Below, one piece after another: positions 21,529-32,191 of a stretch of 64,000 nt of DNA (position 1 is its first letter; each line of letters starts with the position of its first letter). The position numbers and the translations under genes are program-made. The stretch is from NCBI GenBank assembly GCA_037178855.1, contig JASJZC010000004.1, positions 5,146,001-5,210,000 on the forward strand, in the 5' to 3' direction. The notes beneath the pieces are model-generated. The model made no database searches, had not been told where the DNA came from, and saw nothing but the letters and a program-made list of their open reading frames with translations. Source of the DNA: Oscheius sp. JU75 (Eukaryota; Nematoda; Chromadorea; Rhabditida; Rhabditidae).

Positions 21529-22149
21529 AAAACTGTGAACATGTGATTAAATAGCGAACCATAATTTTTTCTTGTTGCACTCAATAGGTAGATACCATCA
21601 GAAAGCGCAGCACCCCCTTCGTATATATGTATACACGGATACGTCAACAGCTAGTGGGAGAGTTAGATTTTTGGTTAAAACACGTAACTTCTAGGAAAAC
21701 AATGCCGTTGTTTATGATAAGAAATACATTAGCCAGTTCTGGACACGTGTCAAGCCATAGGAAATTGGAAGCTGTCGACACCTACAAGTCAGCTCAGTCG
21801 TCAGTAAATGCATCGGCCAATTATCAAATGAAATATCTTCACGTAGTCGTCTACAACTACCACGTTTTCCATCGGAGCAGGGTCTTGGCGTCACTCAACA
21901 GAAGATTAATAACTGAAAGTCTGTCCATAGGCAGTTTTCAGTCCTTCAAGTCCTCCACGAAGAGCTATTGGAAATAAATTGTATCGAAGCCTTTGGCGGT
22001 CAGAGACACGGTAGCATCTTCTCTTATCCCTGTCTGGGGTAGATCTTAGTTATGCTCCCCACCAATGTCAATTGAGACCCCCCACCGATAAACCCTACCA
22101 CCCAGCAATTTTACCCACACCTGTGTCAATTTGTCCCCCACCTGTAAGA
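21529..22149. other. Intergenic region
   Basis: No supportable gene. One 116-codon open frame (21627-21977) lacks motifs or a credible start context. C-rich runs (CCCCACC repeats) occupy about 22060-22145 next to the ankyrin relic. Confidence 0.5.
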
Positions 22150-22505
22150 TGTTGGTAATAAAAAGTGCAGTGGGGTACAGAGGTCATTGTCACGGCTGTC
22201 GATAGTGGCTCCATGTTGAAGGAGAAGCTTCACCATACCAACATGACCTTTCGAGGCAGCAAGGTGAAAAGGAGTATTGCCGAATACATTGACGGTATCT
22301 ATCGGCGCAAGATGCTTGAGCGGGATCCTGGCACTTTTAATGAGATTGGGTTTAGCAGCAAAATGTAAAGGAGTTCACCCATTTTTTTCCTTTGAAGAGA
22401 CCGAAGCTCCGGCCCCAAGTAGCACGTTCACTATTTCATCCTGGCGATGGACAACGTGCGCCCCATGTTGCCGTGAAATGGGCAGACGTGGTACATCATA
22501 ACGGT
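22150..22505 (-). pseudogene. Detached ankyrin-repeat fragment, inverted
   Basis: Read on the minus strand this encodes about three ankyrin repeats: DEIVNVLLGAGASVSSKE, an in-frame TGA where the array has Trp, TPLHFAAKPN, IDTVNVFGNTPFHLAASKGH, MVKLLLQHGATIDSRDND. The wording matches the repeats of the 26.3-29.5 kb array almost exactly but lies in the opposite orientation. It is truncated at both ends. Confidence 0.85.
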
Positions 22506-22868
22506 GATTACAACGAATGAAAAAGTTGTTTGGAAGTCAATAAATTGTTGCATTTGAAAAAGCGAAAAGACTTAGTTGCCAACCCAATATCTTCTCGATA
22601 AGTGTCCAATTGGTTTCCACCAGTGCTTCAGAAAAATCATTCATTGTAAGCATGCGAAAAACGCAATCAGTTGTCTTGTTGGCTCTGTACGCTTGCTGAT
22701 AAGGCAGCTTTTTAGTCGTGCCTTCTTTTTTTTCGTCAGCTAGCGCAAATTGCTTTAAGTATTTGTACTGTTTCCAATACGACAGACTGCAAAAAAATTT
22801 AGAAAAAGGGAGATAGAGACACAGAAAGACAAAGAGACAGCGAGACAGAAAGACAGTCTGCATTTCCA

Positions 22869-23650
22869 GGTTTTCAGATTGATCAGCGACATCAAAACAC
22901 TGACACCTATTTTACCCGAAGTGAAGAGGCCGGGCATTGTCATGGTAAGTATCCAATTTTTGAAAAACAAGAAAAGGTTCTTTTCGTAACATTGCCTGAA
23001 AAGCGATGGTTTATAGGCCTGAAGGTTATTCAACTGTTTTGCCTGATAGATGTCTTTTTTCAGGAATACACCAACTTCCGTGATCTCCTTCCTGACCCTC
23101 GCCGAGCAGTTGTCGATTTCTTGATTGAACAGAAGAAATGGCCTTTGTTGAAGGAATTCATTAGCGCTGAATCTCCAGAAGTCCAACAGGCCTTTGAAGT
23201 TTTTATGAAAAGCGTGGATAAGGTGGGTCGCTTAGAAAATAGATTCTAGAAAAAGTTTTAAGAGCGGTGACCAGGCTTCTCCAGAGCTACCGTCTAAGGA
23301 AACGCCAGCAGTAGAGTTACTGCAGTTGGAGGTAGTCAATGAGAAAGACAATGCGAAGAAAAAGAACACAACGGATGACAGCAAGTTCACTATTTCCGAC
23401 ATTGTAGATCTTCACACTGCTGTTCGTCAGGGAAATGTGGAATTGGCTCAATCGCTGATTGATAAAGGAGTCGATACAAATGGCAAAGAGGGTGAGTTTA
23501 ACTTCACTCCTTTGCATTATGCTGTCCTATATGGTTTATTAACATGGTAAAGCTGCTTCTGGTACATGGAGCTACTATCGACTTTAGTGATTTTGGTACT
23601 TTGATATTACACGGACGCAATTTTCTAAAGGTCCTAAAGTGCAACAACCA
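22869..23650 (+). pseudogene. N-terminal exons of an ankyrin protein, frameshifted
   Basis: Exons at about 22869-22945 (VFRLISDIKTLTPILPEVKR), 23064-23222 (EYTNFRDLLPDPRRAVVDFL...) and from 23275 onward splice in phase to a helical domain of unknown type, then one ankyrin repeat (DLHTAVRQGNVELAQSLIDKG, FTPLHYAVLYG). The frame breaks near 23535: the continuation NMVKLLLVHGATIDFSDF lies in another frame and ends soon after. No start codon was located. It may be the broken 5' part of a gene that once continued into the kinase or the ankyrin array. A purine-rich simple stretch precedes it at about 22798-22860. Confidence 0.6.
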
Positions 23651-24177
23651 CTTTCCATGAATACAATGTTCTTATACGAACTTAATGATGCAGTAACATT
23701 GAACTAACTGCAAATGAAAGAGTTTTTTTTTTAAAGAGACAGTCTAGTTATGGTAAACGGGTAAACGGAGCGCTTTCAAACGGGTACCGCTACGACCTTC
23801 TCTGAATAAGCATGCTCTATATTTTCCGGGGCTACACATACATTTAATCGATTTCTAAGTGTGCTCAATCGATTCGCCGTCAAATTTCACCTTAGGCCCG
23901 TTTATTTGATAAAAAATTTGACGAGGAAAATGGAGGAAATTGACGAAATGCCGTTTTCCCTTGACAGGCATTTTCTCTATTTTTCTCGGTTTTTTTTATT
24001 TTTCAGTCGAAATGGACTATTCTGCAAGCTACCCTGACAAAAGCAACGTTCTCCCAGAGACGCATCTCCTAAATTGACCCGATTTGACTTGCCTTGCAAA
24101 CATTAATTGCTATCACAAAGTATATATATAGTCGTTAATCCAGCACCAAAGTATCGTGATTTGGGCCTGTTACAGGG
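23651..24177. repeat. Non-coding stretch with an inverted degenerate copy of the hairpin repeat
   Basis: AT-rich sequence without a gene. At about 24030-24110 the reverse complement shows the order CAATTAATGTTTGCAAGgCAAGTCAAATCgGGt...GGGAGAACGTTGCT, a degraded relative of the repeats at 13.3 and 17.9 kb, on the other strand. Confidence 0.55.
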
Positions 24178-25735
24178 ATGCAACTAGAGAAGTATTCATC
24201 CGCTGAGACAGATCGGATCAATAATGTTATTCAAACTTGGAATGATGAGGGACAAGAAGTCGTTAATACAGCATTTCAATCAAATGACGACAGTGTTGAC
24301 CCTCCTGTATCCATCTTTCGGCTCGGGAAGAACATTTCCGACTTGCACCCATTGAACCAAGGAGGAGAAGGTGGTGTTTATACAGCCATAATAACAGATT
24401 TAGGGTGAGTTTGCATTCTGCAAAAGTTCAAATTAATATTTTAGAAGTGCTTGCGTTAAAATCTTTCACAAATTTGACGAGAACTCGAGGAAGGAAGCGA
24501 AAAAGCTCTTGAGCCTGGTATTGTGCCTGCCTCTTTTTTATTACTACTTCAGAGTGGACAACATTTGAATTTTGTGAAGGTCTTCGGCACCTATGAGGGG
24601 TTCAATCCTCATGTTCCCATTTTGCGGCAACATGGTTATGTGATGGAGTTTATGAGTGGCGGCACCCTGGATGATGGTAGCTTGGAGAGATTCAACAATA
24701 CATTACATTTTTAGCAATTTACTCTGACCACCGTTATGAACCTGCACAGGCCTACTTCTGGATGCTGCAAATAGTTTTTGGCGTGGTCTATTTACACATG
24801 AAGGAAATTGCACATCTGGATTTGAAACCTTTAAAGTAGGCAACACAGAGAGACAAAGAGAGACAGAAAAACAGAAAGACGGAAGGACAGAGAGAGAGAG
24901 ATGGGCGGCGCTGTTATCCTATATGTTTAGTTTACTATTGGATTCTACGCGAACATGCTTAAAAATTGCAGACTTCGGGCATTCGAAAAACTTGAAACTC
25001 TCAGAATTAACTGGCAGGTTGAGCAGACGATTTCATTGCAAAAATACATTTACAGAAGAGCAACTTACATGTACATGGCGCCGGAATTGTTCGCGGAAAA
25101 CGATAGAAATACATTCGATTTGCGTCAGTGCGACATTTATTCAATTGGTATAACATTTTGGGAGATACTCTACCGACAGTATGCATTCATTTTGAAAATA
25201 GTTAAATGTCCAAGGTCGCCTTTCGACAAAAAATGGACAGTAGCCGAGCTCTGCGGCAAAGTTACGGAAGGACTGCGTCCCTGCATGGACAATTTTATTT
25301 GGGATCCGAAAATTCAAGAGGTGATTGAAATGTAAGAAGCTTTTCCTTTTCTTTCATTTGAATTGAGGTCTTGGCAAGAAAACCCATCAGAACGGTGTCT
25401 CATGGATTTTGTTGTAGCTTTGCAGCGAGCAATGGAGGTAACGTCTTTGTTGCTGTCAAACTGTTGGAAATTCTGTGTCTGTATTTTTCAGACTGTTCGA
25501 CTTACGAAGTTGAATAGCTTTCTTTTCAGAAAATTCCTGACAATCCCTTCTCGACACAGAGGCTATACACTTTGTATTGGAGCACGAAAATAGAGTACTT
25601 CTTGAATATAATTCTCGTCTACCTAATGACAAGGCATGAAACAGTAAGAGCCTATTATCGGAAAGCACTCAACTACATAATCGAACAATGCAAAGAATTA
25701 CTCATCGATGGAATAGGATCCGTTGGTCAAAGATA
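24178..25735 (+). CDS. Protein kinase (TKL/RIPK-like), divergent
   Basis: About eight exons with short introns: from 24178 (MQLEKYSSAETDR) through the glycine loop (LNQGGEGGVYTAI), VAIK-type Lys in ACVKIF, gatekeeper region YVMEFMSGGTLDD, catalytic loop HLDLKPLN (Asp, Lys and Asn kept; Arg of HRD replaced by Leu), ADFGHSK, YMYMAPE, DIYSIGITFWEIL and a helix alphaI NPSERC motif. All core catalytic residues are present, so the kinase may be active. After the domain, a 100-residue helical tail (VRAYYRKALNYIIEQCKELL) ends at 25735. ATG follows TTACAGG, a possible trans-splice site. It sits between ankyrin sequences on the same strand, suggesting an original ankyrin-kinase protein. An intron at 24838-24930 is a purine-rich AGAGACA stretch. 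Confidence 0.75.
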
Positions 25736-26323
25736 AATGCTATTGTCAACGAAGATTTCAGAGCTTCCCGTGGCGCGATATTGAGCAACAGTGGTATACG
25801 TATATAGACGACAGTATGCTTTCCAGGATCCGTATTATAGATTATTGTGGCCAGGATCATTACTTTAAAACATCTCATTTGGTAAGGCAACAAGCAGACG
25901 TAGTTAAGCGAGCGTCCGGCAATTGCGCCCCACATCAAGTATTTTTTAAAACTGCGCCCACAGTTGGTGCGCAGTTTGAAAAAATTGGCGGAAGATTTTT
26001 TTTCCGATTTCCTGATTTCGAATGCTGCTTATTTCGGTGACCATGTTAAAATTAGTTCGAAAAAAAGGAAATGGGTCAAAATAGCAGTTTTGGGGATTAC
26101 GCGAGTCTGATCCAATTTCGCAGCTCATTTCCATTTGATTCAGGTTTTTTTGCTTGTTATAGTTGTTATAAAGGAGCGTTTTTACGCAAAAAGAACAACA
26201 AACGTCGACCTAACTTGACAAAAAAACAATTTTCCCCCGAGCTTTAAATGAAATGGTTTGAATTGCCGCGCAAAACGCGTTAAAATCGCGCCAATGAGTT
26301 TGTAGTCAGACACTCGCTTTCAG
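25736..26323. other. Region between kinase and ankyrin array
   Basis: No recognisable protein. The ankyrin frame is entered at a CTTTCAG acceptor ending at 26323, so an upstream exon of the array gene should lie here or further 5', but I could not identify it. Confidence 0.45.
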
Positions 26324-29300
26324 AACCGTACCCCTGTTCACTTTGCAGCCCAAAAAGGTCAAGTTGACGAGGTAAAGCTTCTCCTCCAACATGGAGCTAT
26401 TGTCGACAGTGAAGATAACGATCACGCCACTCCACTGCACTGTGCTGCTCAAGAGGGACACGATCAAGTAGTGAACGTGCTTCTTGGGGCTGGGGCTATG
26501 GTCTCTTCAAAAGATGATAATGGGTGGACTGCTCTGCATTTTGCTGCTACCAACAATCATATTGAAAGTGCCAGGACACTGCTCGAGCATCGGGCGCCGA
26601 TAGATACCGTCAATGAGTTCGGCTGTACTCCTCTTCACTTTGCTGCCAAAAAAGGTCATGTTGACATGGTGAAGTTTCTCCTTCAACATGGAGCTACTAC
26701 CGACAGTCGCGACAACGACCTCAACACCCCACTACATCATGCTGCTGAAGAGGGGCACGATCAAGTAGTGGAAGTGCTTCCGGGTACCGGAGCTTCGGTC
26801 TCTTCAAAGGATAAATATGGGTGGACTCCTTTACATTTTGCTGTTTGGCATAATCACACTGAGAGTGCTAGAACCCTGCTCAAGCATAGCGCGCCAATTG
26901 ATGCCGTTACTCATGAGAACCGTACTCCTTTGCATCTTGCTGCCTCGAATGGTCATGTTGATATGGTGAAACTTCTAATTCAACACGGAGCTATCATCGA
27001 CAGTCGCGACTATGTTCTGTGTACTCCACTTCACTTTGCAGCTCTAGAGGGGGACGAACAAGTAGTGGACGTGCTTCTTGGGGCTGGAGCTTCGGTCTCT
27101 TCAAAAGATGTTAGTGAGTGGACAGCTTTGCATTGTGCTGCTGCCAACAATCACATTGAAAGTGCCAGGACACTGCTCGAGCATCGGGCGTCGATAGATA
27201 CCCTCAATGAATACGGCAGTACTCCTCTTCACCGTGCTGCCTCGAATGGTCATGTTGACATGGTGAAGTTTCTTCTTCAAAATGGAGGTACTATCGACAG
27301 TCGCGACAACGACCTCAACACCCCACTACATCATGCTGCTGAAGAGGGGCACGAACAAGTAGTGGACGTGCTTCTTGGGTCTGGAGCTTCGGTCTCTTCA
27401 AAAGATGAGAATGGGCAGACTGCTTTGCATTTTGCTGCTACCAACAATCACATTGAAAGTGCCAGGACACTGCTCGAGCATCGGGCGCCGATAGATGCCG
27501 TCAATAAGTTCGGCAATACCCCTCTTCACCGTGCTGCTTCGAATGGTCATGTTGACATGGTGAAGTTTCTCCTTCAACATGGAGCTATCGTCGACAGTGA
27601 AGATAACGATCACGCTACTCCACTGCACTGTTCTGCTCAAGAAGGACACAATCAAGTAGTGGAAGTGCTTCTTTTGGCAGGAGCTTCGGTCTCTTCAAAA
27701 GATGAGAATGGGCAGACTGCTTTGCATTTTGCTGCTGCCAACAATCTCGTTGAAAGTGCCAGGACACTGCTCGAGCGTCGGGCGCCGATAGATACCGTCA
27801 ATGAGTTCGGCTGTACTGCTCTTCATATTGCTGCCTCGAATGGTCATGTCGACATGGTGAAGTTTCTCCTTCAACATGGAGCTACTATCGACAATCACGA
27901 CAACAACCTCAACACCCAACTTCATCCTGCTTCTGAAGAGGAGCAGGATCAAGTAGTGGAAGTGCTCCCGGGTACCGGAGCTTCGGTCTCTTCATAGGAT
28001 AAAAATGGGTGGACTGCTTAGCATTTTGCTGTTGATTTTAATCACATTAAAAGTGCCAGAACCCTGCTCAAACATCGGACGCCGATAGATACCGTCGATG
28101 AGTCCGGCAGTACTCCTCTTCACCATGCTGCCTCGAAGGGTCATGTTGACATGGTTAAGTTTCTCCTTCGACATGGAGCTACTGTGGACAGTCGTGACAA
28201 TGACCTCTACACCCCACTGCACATTGCTGCTCGAAATGGTGATGATCAACTAGTGGAAGTGCTTCTTGGCACCGGAGCTTCGGTCTCTTCAAAGGATAAA
28301 AATGAGCGGACTCCCTTATATTTTGCTGCCAATAAAGGTCATGTGGACATGGTGAAGCTTCTTCTTCAGCATGGAGCTATCGTCGACAGTGAAGATAACG
28401 ATCACACCACTCCACTGCACTGTTCTGCTCAAGAGAGACACGATCAAGTAGTAAACGTGCTTCTTGGGGCTGGAGCTTTGGTCTCTTCGCAGGATAAAAA
28501 TGGGTTTACTGCTTTGCATTTTGCTGTTTGGCATAATCACATTGAAAGTACCAGAACCCTGCTCAAACATCGGGGGCCGATAGATGCCGTCAATAAGTTC
28601 GGCAGTACTCCTCTTCACCTTGCTGCCTCGAATGGTCATGTTGATATGGTGAAGTTTCTCCTTCAACATGGAGCTACTATCGACAGTCGTGACAATGACC
28701 TCCATACCCCTCTGCACTTTGCTGCTCAAAATGGGCACGATCAAGTTATGGAAGTGCTTCTTGTTGCTGGGGCTTCGGTTTCTTCACAGAATAACGATAG
28801 GCGCACTCTTTTACATTTTGCTGTCGGAAGAAATCGCATTGAAAGTGTCAGAACCCTGCCTAAGTATCGCGGGCCGATCGATGGCGGCACTGTGGATCGC
28901 TTCACTTCTCTTCATATTGCTGCTGTGGGTGATCACGAATTGATGGTAAAGGTTCTACTCGAAGAGAATGCTGATCTCGATACTTGTGATTGCGACGGAC
29001 GTACTCCTCTCCAAATTGCTTGCAGTAAAGACATGATCAAAGTTGTCAAACTGCTGCTTCGATACAAGGCTACGATCGAGGTCACCGACAAATGTGGAAG
29101 GTCTCCACTTCAATACGCTTGCTTTGAAGGGTGCTATCAACTGCGCCACCTGTCTCCTTGAACATGGTACTAATCCGAACATGACTGCCAATGATGGTTC
29201 TACTGCCCTCTATAATGCCGTAAAATATAACCATTCCTATTTTGTCCTCATCCAATATGGAGCCAATCTAGACGCCCGCTGTATTTTTCTTCACTCAGCA

Positions 29301-29498
29301 CTGAACATTGCCGGTCTTAAAGGGAACCTTGACATTGTAACTCTTCTCTTACAAGCTGGCGCCAATCCTAATAGTGCGAACAAGTACAATAATACTCCTC
29401 TACAGTTTGCTCGAATTGATGGTAACAACGAAGTAGCGGCCATTCTAGTGAAATATGGAGCCGATAGACGAAAAAACATCCAACAACAGTTGAATTGA
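26324..29498 (+). pseudogene. Large ankyrin-repeat array, two stops and a frameshift
   Basis: About 32 ankyrin repeats of 33 residues (consensus GHVDMVKFLLQHGATIDSRDND, TPLHHAAEEGHDQVVEVLLG) run from 26324 in one frame. The frame is broken by TAG at 27995-27997 (AAG in sister repeats) and TAG at 28019-28021 (TTG in sister repeats), resumes unchanged to 29161, and shifts by one base near 29130, after which KGAINCATCLLEHGTNPN continues to 29498. Repeats show a higher-order period of 297 bp (three ankyrin units): 27398, 27695 and 27992 are equivalent points. Near-identity of units implies recent duplication. Either a young pseudogene or a gene spliced around 27.99-28.02 kb. Ankyrin arrays mediate protein binding; the partner is unknown. 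Confidence 0.85.
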
Positions 29499-30990
29499 GC
29501 ATCAAATATAAATTATTATTGTATATATCTTCATTGTTTCGTTAATGTTTCTCTACTATCGACTCTATACTGTCTTCGTCTTTTTGTCACTTTCTCTTTT
29601 TGTTTCGTTGGCTTTCTGTCTCACTGTCTCTCTGGCAAAACAAAACGTCTACAAATCCTGTATTAGAAGAAACCTTCGGTCTCGCTGCTCTCCCCAAATC
29701 GCCCTAGAATAGTTTCTTTTTTGTAGCTAAGAAAAAAAACAAAATACTTTCGATGTTTATGGACAGAGGATGTGGTACTTCCACTTTAGCTGACGTTTAG
29801 AATCTAACAGAGAGACAGAGGAAATGTAATCAAACTCAATAGATGCTGGGAAAAGTCTTATTCACCTCGGAAAGGATATGCTAACGCAATTTCGCTGTTG
29901 CTCACAAACATTTCTTTCGGGCCCAACCACTAATATTTCGCAAACTTGATGTCCTCCAAAGTTGGAGATCTCATTCGTTCCACAACTTTGCAGAATATTG
30001 CAAACCTGCAAGGTCGCGCTCTCCAAAAAAAAAAAGGTACAGCCCGGCAAAGCCAGGTCACACTGCTCATGAGGTCCGGGTTCGGGCTTCAACTGAGTTG
30101 TAGGTATTGACTTGTTCTATTGGGTTGCAAAGAACTCTTTTCGCCTTTTGTAAACATGTCCTTGTTTATGACAACAGCCGAGCTATTGGTTATAGCACCT
30201 CGTGTTGCTCACTCTTTACCATCACCAGGCAAGACACCACTTCCCTTCTTCTTATTCTCGGCTCGTTTTGATCCGGATTGATGACCTGCCACCCTACCAT
30301 ATGTGACATGACATGTTAAATGAGTTCCTCAAAGGCACGAACGGAGCCCAAACGGCGGCCAAGGGACGACGTCTACGAGGGTATGCCAGTTGTGGCTCCA
30401 TCGCTTTCGGTCTGGGAACAAAAGCGTCGAAGATGAGCCAAGCTCAGATCGACCAACAACTTTTGATGAATCGATACTGCGTCCAGGGTAGATACCAAGC
30501 CCTGATCTGTCAGAAAATGACGAAAACAACGAGGCTTCATAGTTCTGCGAAAAAATGCAGATTGATAAAAAAGCAAGAAAGAACACACAAAAGCTATAAA
30601 CCGGTTCATTTGGTTATCTTTGCGAATCTTTTTTGTTTCACCACTTCCTCTTATGTAAGGGCAGTAGTGAAAAGTAAGGTGATAGTTCGGCACGCCCCTT
30701 CATTCAAACGGTTTTTCGTGCGCACTTTCGAATTCGGTAGGATTTTGATTTTTCTTTTGTTCGGCCGATTCTTTGTTGTTTTTCATCATTTTTCTCGTTT
30801 CTGCTGGTTTCTGTAGTTTATTGCTTAAGGTTGCTACATTGGGCAATCGCTAAGAAAAACGTAGTGGAAAAGAAATCGGCACATTTCACGTTGTTTCTGG
30901 TTGTTTATTGGTATTTTGCTACGTTTAATTAGCAATAAAGCAACAACAAAACAATGTTAGTGTGCGACGACAAATGAGTCCGAAGAACCA
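29499..30990. other. Intergenic region
   Basis: About 1.5 kb without a supportable gene. A 167-codon frame at 30313-30816 starts MLNEFLKGTNGAQTAAKGRR and becomes low-complexity Phe-rich; it has no recognisable motif and may be element debris. An A-run of 11 at about 30027 lies within a GC-rich patch (CCCGGCAAAGCCAGG). Confidence 0.45.
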
Positions 30991-30996
30991 GGGACC

Positions 30997-31700
30997 TTAG
31001 ATGAATGATGATTTACAGTTAACTATGTACTCACCCTGGGAGCGCGCCAGGTAGTTGTTATTTCGGTGGCCTTGATGACTGAGCCGATTTCCTTGCAGGT
31101 ATCGTCCTCTGTTGGACTTTCTTCTTCCCTTCATGTAGGTCTCGTCTACCTCGACAATGTCGCCGACTCCTCCAATCTTCGGGGCATTGACCAGACCAAT
31201 CATCATTTCCTGCGACCATTCGACACGAGCCTCCTTGCTCAACTGGCGACCGACCAATTGATTCATACGAGAGAGACTGTACTTCTTAGAAAGCATGGAC
31301 GCGATGTATACGGTATCTCTCAGGTCAATCTATAACAAGAAGATAACAAGGAAGAATTCTATAAAAAAATACTTTTCGTTTGTGACGGCCTGTATTATCT
31401 CTCACGTTGAAGATCAGGAGCCCGTCCTGCTGGATAGTCGGATCGTATGCAGACGGTCCATGATGAGCAAACTTGTTGTTCGGCAAACGGTACAGCGGAA
31501 GTGAGGATTGCCATTGATCATGACCTCTTTGATCGTTCCCGTGCAGCCCGGCTTCTCCAAATTGAAGGGCTTGGCAGCGCAGAGGGCTAGGTAGGAATTT
31601 CCGCTTCTGTTGACTCCAATCGGTTGACTAACAGGCGGCAGCAGGTTCCAACGGCGAAGAAAAGCAGTCTCAAGCTCCAGAGTGCTCATTTCCATGGCGA
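30997..31700 (-). pseudogene. Merlin/IS1595-like DDE transposase fragment
   Basis: On the minus strand, ELETAFLRRWNLLP and a zinc-ribbon half (GCTGTIKE...HFRCTVCRTT) at 31690-31430, then KKYSLSRMNQLVGRQLSKE and GGVGDIVEVDETYMKGRRKSNRGR at 31280-31080. VEVDET carries the first catalytic Asp of the ISXO2-like DDE domain, and KGRRKSNRGR is its usual sequel. The frame degenerates before the second Asp and the terminal Glu/Asp, so the enzyme is dead. A 50-60 nt intron-like gap separates the two parts. Eukaryotic transposons with this domain belong to the Merlin superfamily. Confidence 0.75.
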
Positions 31701-32146
31701 TCTCTTCGTTTGTTTCCCGAGATCAAACTTCTTGTCTGTGTAATAGCTCGGCTTCTCTACGCCTTTCAATTTGCTCTTCCATAGCACTAAAACACTTCAA
31801 ATAAAAAGACTTACTTTGCTCGACGGATACGCTGCAGCTCATTCTGTCTTTCGTTCTTAGACTAGATGTGGAACTGTTGAGCATGGGTGAACATTAATGG
31901 TGGAACAGGGAAGAATCGCACAGGCATCATCGTTACTTTGTGGAGAAGTAAGAAATCACATCATTGGATGAGGAATGGAACAATTGGAGAAGTGAAGGGC
32001 GGTAGCTGGGGGTCGTAGTTTGCCATCGAGTCAGTGGCTGTGATAGTCCTTGCAATCGGATGTCCTGGTCCATGTACTTGACTGTCTCGTTCCCTCGCGG
32101 CCCTCATTCGCTCCCTTTGATGGCGTCTTCTTTCGTCCAGATCCAT
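31701..32146 (-). pseudogene. Helitron N-terminal fragment, second copy
   Basis: From ATG at 32146 the minus strand reads MDPDERRRHQRERMRAARER and TITATDSMANYDPQ, paralogous to the Helitron at 13874, then accumulates stops but remains alignable at the DNA level through EEQIERRREAELLHRQEV. At about 31700 homology to the Helitron stops and the Merlin-like frame begins (ETNEEIAMEMSTLELE). Confidence 0.8.
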
Positions 32147-32191
32147 TGTGTTAAAGGAGAGGCAAAAGCACAAACTTAGCTAAACTTAGCT

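Noticed and set aside
26507-28744. Repeated minus-strand open frames of about 85 codons across the ankyrin array.
   Set aside because: They are shadows of the ankyrin repeats: same period (297 bp) and no independent motifs.
30313-30816. A 167-codon frame as a gene.
   Set aside because: No motif, biased Phe-rich end and no splice or trans-splice signals; kept only as a remark on the intergenic region.
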